Source: Sporolactobacillus shoreicorticis (GTDB lineage: Bacteria; Bacillota; Bacilli; Bacillales; Sporolactobacillaceae). From it: a stretch of DNA of 64,000 nt. Of this stretch, positions 1 through 9,928 are shown in pieces; the first letter of the stretch is position 1; every line of letters begins with the position of its first letter. Below the pieces are notes generated by a model, which saw nothing but the letters and a program-made list of their open reading frames with translations, searched no databases and had not been told where the DNA came from. The position numbers and the translations under genes are program-made. The DNA lies in NCBI RefSeq assembly GCF_024125445.1, contig NZ_JAMXWM010000010.1, positions 62,001-126,000 of the forward strand, given 5' to 3'.

Positions 1-339
1 ATTGATGGCTCTCAGATAAGTATGAATGGAAAGATCCTAGCCATTTGTGACGGTTTTCTGACCCAGATGACAATAGAACGCTCCGGCAGCCTGCCCACTG
101 TTCTTGACCATTTAAGAATCTCATCTTATGGAAGACTGTCACGCTATCTTTTGGATAAATTTTGTTATGAATTAATGACTCTGTTTGTTGGCATGAATGT
201 TCAGCTTTCTGACGGGCAGGCCGGAGAAATAACCTTTATACCAGCCAAAGAACCGACTCGACCAATGATCCATCTTACCGATAATCGTGTGTATGCTCTG
301 ACTGAATTCAGTAACGTCACTATTGATCGCTTTCTGTGA
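1..339 (+). CDS. HD-GYP-type phosphodiesterase, C-terminal end (partial at window edge)
   Basis: The reading frame is open from the first base, so the true start lies left of the window. The visible 112 residues end in a segment with VQLSDGQAGEI and an EPTRPMI stretch, which resembles the small domain that closes many HD-GYP cyclic-di-GMP phosphodiesterases in Bacillales. The catalytic HD and GYP residues would be upstream and cannot be checked. It is in the same direction as guaB, separated from it by 330 bp that include a likely promoter. The family call rests on remembered tail features only. Confidence 0.5.
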   Translation: MDGSQISMNGKILAICDGFLTQMTIERSGSLPTVLDHLRISSYGRLSRYLLDKFCYELMTLFVGMNVQLSDGQAGEITFIPAKEPTRPMIHLTDNRVYALTEFSNVTIDRFL

Positions 340-587
340 TTGTGGTGGCGATTCTTTTTTGCATCTGGGCCCTTCACTAGAAATAATTAGAAAAAGAAAC
401 CACCTGCACATCGTTCTTATTCGGTTTATAATGAGTGGGTGCATCCGATCTTACGCGGTTGGCTGCTCCTTAGTTGATAGGTACAAGACTTCGGTGGGAA
501 AATCATTATAAAATGGTCAGTGAATAGAAAGTAAAACCATTTTTCTGTAAGATTGTTATTAGAAAAATTCAACTTCGTCCCGTATTC

Positions 588-616
588 TTGACAGGTGCAT
601 GCGCACTTGATAAGCT
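588..616 (+). promoter_or_regulatory. Candidate guaB promoter
   Basis: A consensus TTGACA lies at 588-593, and TAAGCT lies 17 bp downstream at 611-616, a weak -10. The rest of the 330-bp gap between the HD-GYP gene and guaB (340-669) shows no convincing gene, riboswitch or terminator. Confidence 0.4.
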
Positions 617-624
617 ATCAATAA

Positions 625-2139
<1,515 letters not shown>

Positions 2140-2235
2140 TGTAGATTTCGTTTTCTATGGCGTTATGTACTAAATGTACGAACCTGCATGACCGCCTATG
2201 TTAATTATCTAGAAAAAGAGATACGTAGGAAAGAA

Positions 2236-2268
2236 AAATCGAGACGGCATGTATCGCCTCGGTTTTCT
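2236..2268 (+). terminator. Rho-independent terminator of guaB
   Basis: CGAGACG at 2240-2246 pairs with CGCCTCG around 2255-2261 with one mismatch, and a T-rich tract follows. Confidence 0.6.
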
Positions 2269-2315
2269 ATCTTACGCTGATTGATGATGCATGAATACTT
2301 TCGGGGGTGTAGGGG

Positions 2316-3662
2316 TTGAATTTCAGAAAAAAGCTGGGCCGCTTTGCGGCGGTAAGCCTAGCGTTTGTACTTACTTTGACGCTGACCTTTCAAGCGCCGT
2401 TTGCTTCAAAGGCCGAGGCGGCTTCGGATCCGCTTGGTTTAAAAGCCAAGTCAGCGATTCTTGTGGATTTTAACAGCGGTCAGATTCTTTATGAGAATAA
2501 CGCAAGCAAAGTTTATCCACCGGCCAGCATGACGAAAATGATGACCGAATACTTGGTCATGCAGGCACTTCATTCAAAAAAACTGACTTGGAACACGAAA
2601 GTGTCGATCAGCGACTATGTCTACCAGGTTTCTCAGAACCGTGCTTACTCCAATGTGCCGCTTAAAAAAGACTATGAGTATACGGTTAAGGAATTATACG
2701 AAGCGATGGCGATCTATTCGGCAAACGGAGCGACAATCGCTCTTGCTGAAAAAGTCGGCGGAACAGAAAAGAATTTCGTAGATCTCATGAATAAAACAGC
2801 AAAGAAATTCGGCATGACGGGTGCTCACTATATTAACAGCTCAGGTCTTGAAAATGAGGATTTAGGCAAATTTGCGCCATACGGTGACAGCAAGGCAAGC
2901 AATCAGCTCTCTGCCTTGGACCTTGCTAAGTTGGCCTATCATTTGATCAAGGATTATCCTGACGCACTTGAAATATCCAAGATTCCCTTAAAGAATTTCA
3001 CAGCCGGTGTAAATGCTCCGATTCAGATGGTGAACTGGAATTACATGCTTCCCGGATTTGGTGCGAATATGAGTAAATTTAAATATGATGGCGTTGATGG
3101 TTTGAAGACGGGATATACCGATCTCGCCGGCTATTGTTTTACCGGAACGGTTAATCGCAACGGTCATCGTCTGATCAGCGTTGTTATGGGAACTGATTCA
3201 GATGCTCAGCGCTTCGAACAGACGCGTGCGCTTTTTGATTACGGTTATCAGCAATTTAATGAAAAAACGATTGCCAAAAAGGGACAGTTAATTAAAGGAA
3301 ATAAATCGGTTCCTGTTCACAATGGCAAAAAAAGCGAAGTAAAGGTAGCATTCGGAGATTCATATAAAACGGCTGTTGCGAGTGGCGAAAAAATTGCTAC
3401 CGACTTCAACCTTGTATTGGATAAATCAAAACTGAACAAGGACGGTTCCCTGGAAGCTCCGGTAAAGAAAGGTGAGAAAATCGGTTATGTGACGCTTTCT
3501 CATAAAGGAGAAACACATTACGGCTATCTCTATAATACAAACAGCAAAATACCGGTTATTGCCGCAGAACAGGTTGATCAAAACAACTGGTTCGTTCGTA
3601 TGCTAAAGGGAATCGGCGGCTTCTTTTCATCCATTTTTTCTTGGATTGCAGGACTCTTTTAA
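2316..3662 (+). CDS. dacA: D-alanyl-D-alanine carboxypeptidase (PBP5-type)
   Basis: Removes the terminal D-Ala from peptidoglycan pentapeptides outside the membrane. The sequence has a Sec signal peptide (cleavage near SKAEA, residue 35), the SxxK motif SMTK at 71-74, a SAN motif near 134 (AIYSANGAT), a KTG triad near 266 (DGLKTGYT), and a C-terminal amphipathic helix with WFVRMLKG that anchors PBP5 enzymes to the membrane. Its 448 residues are typical for the family. The start is TTG with a GGGGGT ribosome site 8 bp upstream; no in-frame ATG lies near enough to explain the signal peptide. It sits between guaB and pdxS as in B. subtilis. Confidence 0.96.
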   Translation: MNFRKKLGRFAAVSLAFVLTLTLTFQAPFASKAEAASDPLGLKAKSAILVDFNSGQILYENNASKVYPPASMTKMMTEYLVMQALHSKKLTWNTKVSISDYVYQVSQNRAYSNVPLKKDYEYTVKELYEAMAIYSANGATIALAEKVGGTEKNFVDLMNKTAKKFGMTGAHYINSSGLENEDLGKFAPYGDSKASNQLSALDLAKLAYHLIKDYPDALEISKIPLKNFTAGVNAPIQMVNWNYMLPGFGANMSKFKYDGVDGLKTGYTDLAGYCFTGTVNRNGHRLISVVMGTDSDAQRFEQTRALFDYGYQQFNEKTIAKKGQLIKGNKSVPVHNGKKSEVKVAFGDSYKTAVASGEKIATDFNLVLDKSKLNKDGSLEAPVKKGEKIGYVTLSHKGETHYGYLYNTNSKIPVIAAEQVDQNNWFVRMLKGIGGFFSSIFSWIAGLF

Positions 3663-3705
3663 GAGCGCAGATTAATTAAGATAGAATTATAGAGAGATTA
3701 AAGAG

Positions 3706-3731
3706 AAGTCGGGAGAATATCCCGGCTTTTT
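3706..3731 (+). terminator. Rho-independent terminator of dacA
   Basis: AGTCGGG pairs with CCCGGCT around a 7-nt loop, followed by TTTT. Confidence 0.75.
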
Positions 3732-3769
3732 ACACAAATAAGAAAATATAAAGATTTAGATGAATTTAG

Positions 3770-4116
3770 TGTAAGCGCAACTAAGACTTTGCCGTTGCCA
3801 GAGAGTTGGCGAGGCCAAGTTTTCTAACAAGATAAGAAAGTTTAGCCTTTTGGCCTGTTGATACGACGATAAGGTCATAAGATTCGGTTGGGCGATCAGG
3901 TAAGCGCCCAATCTGAGAAATAACCGAAAAACTCCGCTTATTTTACTTCGTTACTTAATAAAGGACCAAAGTGATTTATGAAATAGAAATGTCTGTTCGA
4001 GATTGATGATTCAAAACCGCATTTGGAGCGAAAGTCATCATGTCCTGTCCGCAACGTGAAAGCCACGGCATCCTGCAGAAGTAAGAACCGGGCACTTTTT
4101 ACCCGGTTTTTCTAAC
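3770..4116 (+). ncRNA. Candidate structured leader or small RNA upstream of pdxS (unassigned)
   Basis: This gene-free stretch between the dacA terminator and pdxS carries nested pairing. TTCGGTT (3883-3889) pairs with AACCGAA (3922-3928) and encloses a hairpin with TTGGGCG/CGCCCAA arms. GCC/GGC-rich pairing lies around 3790-3815, and a strong terminator closes the region at 4087-4112. It does not match the T-box, TPP, lysine, cobalamin, c-di-GMP-I or ydaO cores I know. No open frame of interest is present. It may be an attenuated leader of pdxST or a free small RNA. Confidence 0.35.
4087..4112 (+). terminator. Rho-independent terminator upstream of pdxS
   Basis: ACCGGG (4087-4092) pairs perfectly with CCCGGT (4102-4107) and TTTT follows. 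It lies about 180 bp before the pdxS start and is not next to any coding stop, so it probably ends a leader or a small RNA. Confidence 0.75.
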
Positions 4117-4221
4117 AAGTAAAACATCATGATCTGCTTGGGGGGTGCGAAGCTCCTTCTGCGCGATATAGATATACAAGAAAAAAAGAAAAATGAACCA
4201 ATCGCCTTTTATACATATTTA

Positions 4222-4249
4222 TTTACTAGGTTTTATTGTACACTATAGA
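4222..4249 (+). promoter_or_regulatory. Candidate pdxST promoter
   Basis: TTTACT (4222-4227) and TATAGA (4244-4249) are 16 bp apart, about 40 bp before the pdxS start. If used, pdxST would be transcribed independently of the terminator at 4087. Confidence 0.4.
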
Positions 4250-4291
4250 TACTTGAAATTATTTTTTACAAGGAAAGAAACTGGAGGGATT

Positions 4292-5179
4292 ATGGTGGTA
4301 CAGAAAGGTACGGAACGCGTAAAACGCGGAATGGCTGAAATGCAAAAAGGCGGCGTGATCATGGATGTGGTCAATGCCGAACAAGCAAAAATTGCCGAGG
4401 AAGCCGGTGCAACAGCGGTAATGGCGCTGGAGCGGGTTCCTTCTGATATCAGAAAGGCGGGCGGCGTTGCTCGAATGGCAGACCCTACCATTGTGGAGCA
4501 GGTTCAGAATGCGGTCTCCATTCCGGTTATGGCAAAAGCAAGAATCGGACATATTGTGGAAGCACGCGTTCTTGAGGCAATGAAAGTAGATTATATCGAT
4601 GAGAGTGAAGTGCTTACTCCGGCAGATGATGTTTTTCATATAGATAAAAAAGCGTTTACCGTTCCATTTGTCTGCGGATGCCGTGATCTTGGCGAAGCAG
4701 CACGCAGAATTGGCGAGGGCGCGGCTATGTTGCGAACAAAAGGCGAGCCGGGAACCGGAAACATTGTAGAAGCTGTGCGCCATATGCGACTTGTGAATAG
4801 CCAAGTGCGCAAAGTAATTGCAATGGCACCGGATGAAGTGATGGTGTTTGCGAAAGAACTCGGCGCTCCTTATGAAATTCTCCTGCAAATTCGTGAGGCA
4901 GGACGACTTCCGGTGGTCAACTTTGCTGCCGGTGGTGTTGCCACTCCTGCCGATGCCGCATTGATGATGGAGCTCGGCGCTGATGGTGTGTTTGTCGGCT
5001 CAGGCATTTTCAAATCAGAAAATCCGGCCAAATTCGCCCGTTCAATTGTTGAGGCAACCACGTATTATCAGGACTATGATCGAATTGTTGAACTGTCTAA
5101 AGGACTGGGGACGCCGATGAAAGGCATTGACATGAGCCAGCTTGAACCTGCGGAACGCATGCAGGATCGTGGAATCTGA
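4292..5179 (+). CDS. pdxS: Pyridoxal 5'-phosphate synthase subunit PdxS
   Basis: Condenses ribose 5-phosphate, glyceraldehyde 3-phosphate and ammonia into PLP on a TIM-barrel dodecamer. The 295 residues contain the family blocks [33 protein letters not shown] (with an active-site Lys), [15 protein letters not shown] and VGSGIF. The frame stays open 33 codons further upstream, but the ATG at 4292 has GGAGGG 4 bp before it and matches the known family start. pdxT follows 13 bp later, and the pair forms the complete glutamine-dependent enzyme. Confidence 0.97.
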   Translation: MVVQKGTERVKRGMAEMQKGGVIMDVVNAEQAKIAEEAGATAVMALERVPSDIRKAGGVARMADPTIVEQVQNAVSIPVMAKARIGHIVEARVLEAMKVDYIDESEVLTPADDVFHIDKKAFTVPFVCGCRDLGEAARRIGEGAAMLRTKGEPGTGNIVEAVRHMRLVNSQVRKVIAMAPDEVMVFAKELGAPYEILLQIREAGRLPVVNFAAGGVATPADAALMMELGADGVFVGSGIFKSENPAKFARSIVEATTYYQDYDRIVELSKGLGTPMKGIDMSQLEPAERMQDRGI

Positions 5180-5192
5180 GAGGTGACATATA

Positions 5193-5768
5193 ATGTCTGT
5201 TAAAATTGGCGTACTTGCGCTTCAGGGCGCTGTCAGCGAGCATGTTCGCTCGCTTGAGGCATCAGGTGCGCAAACAGCTCTTGTTAAAAATACCCGTGAT
5301 CTGGATGGTCTGGACGGACTTGTGCTTCCTGGCGGAGAAAGTACAATGATGCGCAGAATTATGGATCGCTATGATCTATTTGAAGCAGTCAAAGATTTTT
5401 CTGAGCAGAGACCTGTTTTCGGCACATGTGCAGGCCTAATCTTAATGGCGAAGCAAATTGAAGGCAGACGCGGTCCTCATCTGGCTTTGCTTGATATTGA
5501 TGTTAAGCGGAATGCATTCGGCCGCCAAGTCGACAGCTTCGAAGCCGATCTGGAAATCAAGGGGATTAGTGAAGCGTATACCGGCGTGTTTATTCGCGCA
5601 CCTTATATCAAAAGTGCTGCCGAAAACGTGGATGTGCTTGCTACGTATGAAGGTCATATTGTGGCGTGCCAGCAAGACCGCTTTCTTGCCTGTGCTTTTC
5701 ATCCTGAATTGACGGATAATCCTGCCATGCATCGTTATTTTGTCCGAATGGTGAACGAATATAATTAA
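5193..5768 (+). CDS. pdxT: Pyridoxal 5'-phosphate synthase glutaminase subunit PdxT
   Basis: Glutamine amidotransferase that channels ammonia to PdxS. The 191 residues show the oxyanion motif LPGGEST near 45-51, the nucleophile Cys79 in GTCAG, and the His/Glu pair in FHPEL near 168-170. An AGGTG ribosome site lies 7 bp upstream. It is co-transcribed with pdxS. No convincing terminator hairpin follows, only a T-run at 5778-5787. Confidence 0.97.
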   Translation: MSVKIGVLALQGAVSEHVRSLEASGAQTALVKNTRDLDGLDGLVLPGGESTMMRRIMDRYDLFEAVKDFSEQRPVFGTCAGLILMAKQIEGRRGPHLALLDIDVKRNAFGRQVDSFEADLEIKGISEAYTGVFIRAPYIKSAAENVDVLATYEGHIVACQQDRFLACAFHPELTDNPAMHRYFVRMVNEYN

Positions 5769-5849
5769 CCGCTTGCTTTTTTTTTTACAGTAGTGTAGAT
5801 TTTATGTTAGTCAAATTTATTCGCTTGATGATGGGAAAAAGTAACACTT

Positions 5850-6076
5850 GTCTCATTGAATAGAGAGCCGTGGTTGGTGGAAGACGGTGAAGGAGCAGAT
5901 GTGAATCCATCCCTGAGAGTTGGATCGGAGAAGGTGCCGATCACACGGATCATTACCGTTATCAATGACTAAAGCGGCCGGCAAACTGCGATGCGGCATG
6001 TCGGCAATTTGGGTGGCAACGCGGGTATATCTCGTCCCTTTTACTAATTAAGGGGACGAGATTTTCTATTTTTTTA
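5850..6076 (+). promoter_or_regulatory. T-box leader of serS (tRNA-Ser sensing)
   Basis: The highly conserved T-box antiterminator sequence GGGTGGCAACGCGGG is at 6011-6025. A terminator follows with CTCGTCCC pairing with GGGACGAG (6031-6060) and a T-run. Upstream stem I contains a specifier-like bulge in which TCC, a serine codon, is at 5906-5908, followed by the usual CTGAGAG-like stretch. Uncharged tRNA-Ser should stabilise the antiterminator and turn serS on. This accounts for nearly all of the 374-bp gap between pdxT and serS. Confidence 0.9.
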
Positions 6077-6142
6077 TCTAGGAAAAGAAAAACGAAAGAT
6101 TGGCCGCTGTCAATCACAGAGTTTTTCTTTAGGAGGCAGAAA

Positions 6143-7432
6143 ATGATGCTTGATATGAAACGATTGCGAGATCATTATGATGAAATCAAGGAAAAATTAA
6201 ATAAGCGGGGTGAAGACCTCTCCGACTTTCAGCGTTTTCCTGAATTAGACGACAGGCGTCGTGAATTAATCAGTCAAACGGAAGTTCTGAAAGCAAAGCG
6301 CAATGAAGTATCCGCGCAGGTTGCTGCAAAAAAGCGGGCGAAGGAAGATGCGCAGGAGCTGATTGTATCGATGCGTGAAGTCAGCGCCAGTATCAAAGAA
6401 CTGGATGGACGGCTGAGCCAGGTAGAAGAAGATTTAAAACAAGTCATGCTGTCGATTCCAAATGTTCCACATGAAACAGTCCCGGTTGGCGAGGATGAGA
6501 ATGACAACAAGCCGATTCGTTTTTGGGGAGATCCTGGCCAATTTGCTTATGAACCAAAGGCACACTGGGATCTGGCCACTCATTTGGGTATTCTCGATTT
6601 TGAGCGTGCAGCAAAAGTAACAGGCAGCCGATTCGTCTTTTATAAAGGACTTGGCGTTCGTTTGGAACGTGCGCTGATCAGCTTTATGCTGGATCTTCAC
6701 GAGGATCAGCATGGCTATGAGATGATCATGCCACCGTACATGGTTAACCGTACGAGCATGACCGGTACCGGTCAGCTTCCGAAGTTTGAAGAAGATGCGT
6801 TCAAAATTGCAGATGATCGAGATTACTTCTTGATCCCAACAGCCGAGGTACCGGTAACGAATTATTATCGTAATGAGATCTTAAACGGCGATCAGCTGCC
6901 GGCCGCATTTGCTGCCTATAGTGCCTGCTTCCGTTCTGAGGCAGGGTCGGCAGGACGCGATACACGCGGAATCATTCGCCAACACCAATTTAATAAGGTT
7001 GAGCTTGTTCGGTTTGTGAAGCCTGAGGATTCATACAATGAACTTGAGAAACTGACTGGTCACGCGGAAGAAGTGCTGCGTCTGCTCAATCTCCCTTACC
7101 GTGTTGTTGCCATTTGCACCGGAGATCTTGGCTTTACAGCAGCAAAAAAATACGATCTTGAAGTGTGGATTCCGAGCCAGAACACATATCGTGAAATTTC
7201 TTCTTGCAGTAATTTCGAAGATTTCCAAGCACGCCGTGCGAATATTCGCTTCAGACGCACGCCGAAAGCAAAGCCTGAATTTGTACACACATTGAACGGT
7301 TCCGGTCTGGCAGTCGGACGTACGGTTGCTGCAATTCTGGAGAATTATCAGCAAGAAGACGGCAGCGTGATCATACCGGAAGCACTGCGCCCGTATATGA
7401 GAAATTTAGAGAAAATTGTTCCGAAAGACTAA
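6143..7432 (+). CDS. serS: Seryl-tRNA synthetase
   Basis: Class II aminoacyl-tRNA synthetase that charges tRNA-Ser. The N-terminal coiled-coil arm spans about residues 30-110. Motif 1 is around TGTGQLPKF, motif 2 has [14 protein letters not shown], and motif 3 has [10 protein letters not shown]. The length of 429 matches Bacillus SerS. Two adjacent ATG codons (6143, 6146) follow AGGAGG at 6131-6136; the second gives the MLD start seen in relatives. Expression is controlled by the T-box in front. Confidence 0.97.
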   Translation: MMLDMKRLRDHYDEIKEKLNKRGEDLSDFQRFPELDDRRRELISQTEVLKAKRNEVSAQVAAKKRAKEDAQELIVSMREVSASIKELDGRLSQVEEDLKQVMLSIPNVPHETVPVGEDENDNKPIRFWGDPGQFAYEPKAHWDLATHLGILDFERAAKVTGSRFVFYKGLGVRLERALISFMLDLHEDQHGYEMIMPPYMVNRTSMTGTGQLPKFEEDAFKIADDRDYFLIPTAEVPVTNYYRNEILNGDQLPAAFAAYSACFRSEAGSAGRDTRGIIRQHQFNKVELVRFVKPEDSYNELEKLTGHAEEVLRLLNLPYRVVAICTGDLGFTAAKKYDLEVWIPSQNTYREISSCSNFEDFQARRANIRFRRTPKAKPEFVHTLNGSGLAVGRTVAAILENYQQEDGSVIIPEALRPYMRNLEKIVPKD

Positions 7433-7460
7433 GGTTGACTAAAATCGTAGGAGGTGCGCT

Positions 7461-7613
7461 ATGGCTCTTCATCAGAAAGTGAATACGGATGCCAGGTTAA
7501 CGAAAATGATTGATGATCTGGGTATTACGCTTAATCCAAATGAACCAAAAGCTTCCAAAGATAAAAAAAACCAAACTGAAAAAAAGGATTCCACATACAA
7601 AGATACAAAATAA
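7461..7613 (+). CDS. Small hypothetical protein (50 aa)
   Basis: A short frame begins MALHQKVNTD, is very Lys/Asn-rich in its second half, and has an excellent GTAGGAGGTG ribosome site 7 bp before the ATG. It is 28 bp after serS and ends on the shared bidirectional terminator, so it is probably the last gene of the serS transcript. I do not recognise a family. The hydrophilic tail suggests a small soluble protein. Confidence 0.6.
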   Translation: MALHQKVNTDARLTKMIDDLGITLNPNEPKASKDKKNQTEKKDSTYKDTK

Positions 7614-7658
7614 AAAATGCACAAATACGAGTTCAGCCCGTATTTGCGCATTTTTTAT
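7613..7658. terminator. Bidirectional terminator between the serS unit and dck
   Basis: AAAAAATGC and CAAATACG pair with CGTATTTG and GCATTTTTT around a short loop. The arms carry A-runs and T-runs on both sides, so the hairpin can serve both convergent transcripts. Confidence 0.85.
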
Positions 7659-8314
7659 TTTGTGTGCCCTGCTTTACTCTTCAACGAATCTTGAATACGT
7701 GCTGCAATTGCATCCGCAGATTTAGGATCATTGACCACATCGTAGTCTTCAATATTAATTTTCAGTACTGGACAAGTTGAAAAATGGCCAATCCATTGCT
7801 CATAGCGGTGAAACATTTCTTCCCAGTAACTGCGTGGCGTTTCTTTTTCCATTCCGCGTCCACGCCGGCAAATTCGATTGATGGTTGCGTCCAATGAACC
7901 GTGAAGATAGATCAATAAATCCGGATGGCGGAAATAGGGTGTCATCACCATTGCTTGAAAGAGACTGGAGTAGGTTTGGTAATCTTCCTTAGACATCGTG
8001 CCCTTTTCATAATGCATTTTTGCAAATATTCCAGTGTCTTCATAGATAGAGCGGTCTTGAATGTAGTTGTCAGCGCTTGTCACGATCTTCTGTGTTTCCT
8101 TAAATCGCTCTCCAAGAAAGAAAATCTGCAGATGAAATGCCCAGCGCTTGAAATCTTTATAAAATAGATCAAGATAAGGGTTTTCATCCACTTTTTCAAA
8201 AGAGGTACGATACCCCAAACGATTTGCGATAGCAGTGGCAAAAGTTGTTTTGCCGATCCCGACCATTCCGGCGACCGATATTAATTTATTCGATGGTATT
8301 TCGGAGTGAATCAT
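7655..8314 (-). CDS. dck: Deoxynucleoside kinase (deoxyadenosine/deoxycytidine kinase type)
   Basis: Phosphorylates deoxyribonucleosides for salvage. It has a P-loop GMVGIGKTT near residues 16-24, the family motif DRSIYEDTGIFA, and the lid Arg cluster ICRRGRGME. The 219 residues resemble B. subtilis Dck more than Dgk, chiefly in the DRSIYED box. It is convergent with serS and shares its terminator. Upstream on the minus strand are a GAAAGGACG ribosome site and a TTAAGTGTAACACC motif that recurs near the tRNA locus. Confidence 0.9.
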   Translation of the reverse strand: MIHSEIPSNKLISVAGMVGIGKTTFATAIANRLGYRTSFEKVDENPYLDLFYKDFKRWAFHLQIFFLGERFKETQKIVTSADNYIQDRSIYEDTGIFAKMHYEKGTMSKEDYQTYSSLFQAMVMTPYFRHPDLLIYLHGSLDATINRICRRGRGMEKETPRSYWEEMFHRYEQWIGHFSTCPVLKINIEDYDVVNDPKSADAIAARIQDSLKSKAGHTK

Positions 8315-8537
8315 TCATGACGTCCTTTCGTAACCTCAAGTTATACGATTATTAAGTGTAACACCTAAAAAGCGCAAAAAAAAGTGAAAAAAGTTGAAGA
8401 ATGTCAATGAACGATGTATAAAAAAGCAAATTTGGTCGATTATGAGTATAGCGCGAGAACCAAGTTCATGATCGGAGCACTTGACAATAAAATGTTGATA
8501 CAGCAAGGTAGTATCCGCTTACAAATTTGTGATTTCA

Positions 8538-8566
8538 TTGACACATATTGGTGATTGTGCTATATT
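8538..8566 (+). promoter_or_regulatory. Strong promoter of the cold-shock gene leader
   Basis: TTGACA at 8538-8543, a 17-bp spacer, then TATATT at 8561-8566. This near-consensus sigma-A promoter starts a long leader (about 170 nt) before the cold-shock gene. Confidence 0.75.
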
Positions 8567-8614
8567 GAAATAAACCATTTTACTACTTAATATAAGATCT
8601 GGATGTAAGAATGA

Positions 8615-8666
8615 AGACCCTTCTTCGAAGTGTAGTAGTTTTTACTTCTAGAAGGGTCTGTTTTTT
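8615..8666 (+). terminator. Terminator-like hairpin inside the cold-shock leader
   Basis: AGACCCTTC pairs with GAAGGGTCT, with a second inner GAAGT/ACTTC stem, and six Ts follow. It lies about 45 nt after the predicted transcription start and about 80 nt before the coding sequence, so most transcripts could end here as a short RNA unless read-through is favoured. Confidence 0.7.
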
Positions 8667-8743
8667 ATATGCGAGTTTTTTTAACTGGTGAATGGTTTTA
8701 GTTCACGCGCGGGCAGCGCAACGTTTTAGGGAGGCAGTTACAC

Positions 8744-8944
8744 ATGCAAAACGGTAAGGTAAAATGGTTCAACGCAGAAAAAGGCTACGGTTTCATTGAA
8801 GTTGATGGCGGAAATGATGTATTCGTACACTATTCTGCAATCGAAGGCGACGGTTTCAAAACGCTTGAAGAGGGTCAAGAAGTTAGCTTTGACATTGTTG
8901 AAGGCAACCGCGGACCTCAGGCAGCAAACGTTACAAAACTGTGA
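8744..8944 (+). CDS. Cold-shock protein, CspA/CspB family
   Basis: A 66-residue single cold-shock domain that binds single-stranded RNA/DNA and melts RNA structure. RNP1 is [11 protein letters not shown]2 is DVFVHYSAI, and the tail [13 protein letters not shown] matches Bacillus Csp proteins. A GGGAGG ribosome site precedes the ATG by 9 bp. The structured leader with a terminator-like hairpin suggests control at the RNA level, as is usual for csp genes. Confidence 0.96.
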   Translation: MQNGKVKWFNAEKGYGFIEVDGGNDVFVHYSAIEGDGFKTLEEGQEVSFDIVEGNRGPQAANVTKL

Positions 8945-8970
8945 TCTTCGGCCATAACCGATGATGCGGA

Positions 8971-9004
8971 AGCAGTCCTCTCTAAAAAAGGGCTGCTTTT
9001 ATTT
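8971..9004 (+). terminator. Rho-independent terminator of the cold-shock gene
   Basis: AGCAGTCCT pairs with AGGGCTGCT (one G-T pair) and TTTT follows. The bases from here to the tRNA (9005-9200) show nothing else I can assign. Confidence 0.85.
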
Positions 9005-9200
9005 GTGCTCCTAAAGGGCTGCGTTTGATTCAAAACCTTTTTTTGTATCGCACTGGCGATCCGAAAAAGGGTCACATCTGCAATCGTTTCGAATCCAGGC
9101 AGTCTTGATTTATTACAACAAACTTCTTGGACGTGCATAGGGCTTGCCATCGGCCGGTTTTCTTCATATAATAATCTATGTCGCAAAAATGGTGAACTGC

Positions 9201-9273
9201 GGCTCTGTAGCTCAGTGGATAGAGCGTCGGTTTCCTAAACCGTGCGTCGCAGGTTCGATTCCTGCCAGGGCCA
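9201..9273 (+). tRNA. tRNA-Arg (anticodon CCT)
   Basis: The cloverleaf folds: acceptor GGCTCTG/CAGGGCC, D-stem GCTC/GAGC, anticodon loop TTCCTAA with CCT, T-stem GCAGG/CCTGC with loop TTCGATT, discriminator A, no encoded CCA. The outermost anticodon-stem pair is T-T. It reads AGG. tRNA-Arg(CCT) is a frequent integration target of tyrosine integrases, and the chromosomal gene order stops here. Confidence 0.93.
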
Positions 9274-9344
9274 TTAGAAAAACATTGATATAATAGGAAA
9301 AATAAGCAGTGTTGGTTTAGAATTAGATAACTGGAAAAGCATCA

Positions 9345-9364
9345 GGTGCAAATCGGGTGCAAAT
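9345..9364 (+). repeat. Arm-type or attachment-associated repeat, copy 1
   Basis: The 18-mer GTGCAAATCGGGTGCAAA begins at 9346, 73 bp after the tRNA, and itself contains GTGCAAA twice. A 17/18 match in the same orientation lies at 13247, next to the integrase 3' end. Doubled GTGCAAA motifs of this sort are common integrase arm sites near attL in Gram-positive elements. Confidence 0.55.
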
Positions 9365-9804
9365 TTAATCAAAACTTTTTAAAACCTTGAATTTATTAAA
9401 TTAAGTGTAACACCCGATGATAAAAAACTTCAAAGGGCGCTCATCATCCCAGATATTTGTGTGGACGGATGGTTCAATCCATTAACCTCGTGTTGGATGG
9501 TTGGACATCGGAATCTTGCATTAGAACATACCCGTGGGAAAATATTTGCACAACAGGCTGATCGTCCTTTCATTGCTTGCGTTGCCGGTGAACGTATGAA
9601 CTTGCCCAAAGGGACATTATTCAGTATATTTTCTCATTCAAATGGATTAAGATGGTGATAGTGATCCATTGCTGTTTTCTTGTTTTCAATAGTTTTTGTA
9701 AATCACACGGAAGGCTCAGTGATGAGTCTTTTTATTTTTAAATGTTACACTTAAACCGCGGATTCAAGTGTTAAAAAACAATCTAGTGCTCTTGCTATTG
9801 TACT

Positions 9805-9828
9805 AATTGACTAGAATGATAGTCAATT
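9805..9828. promoter_or_regulatory. Perfect palindrome upstream of the methylase/DGQHR operon
   Basis: AATTGACTA and TAGTCAATT form 9-bp perfect arms around 6 bp, 100 bp before the methylase start. TAAAAT at 9843-9848 could be a -10, so the palindrome would overlap the -35 region like an operator. Confidence 0.45.
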
Positions 9829-9928
9829 TCGGCAAATTGTGATAAAATATCATAAATATACTTTAAATATTTAAATAAATGCATTATATTGAACTCTATT
9901 TTCATTTGCAATAACTGGAGATTTATAT

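Noticed and set aside
4259-4888. Long minus-strand frame opposite pdxS
   Set aside because: It lies wholly inside a highly conserved gene on the other strand and has no ribosome site or recognisable protein. The same holds for minus-strand frames opposite guaB, serS, virB4 and others.
9461-9658. 65-codon frame between the tRNA and the methylase
   Set aside because: The internal start lacks a ribosome site, the composition is unlike neighbours, and no domain is recognisable. Treated as non-coding junction sequence.
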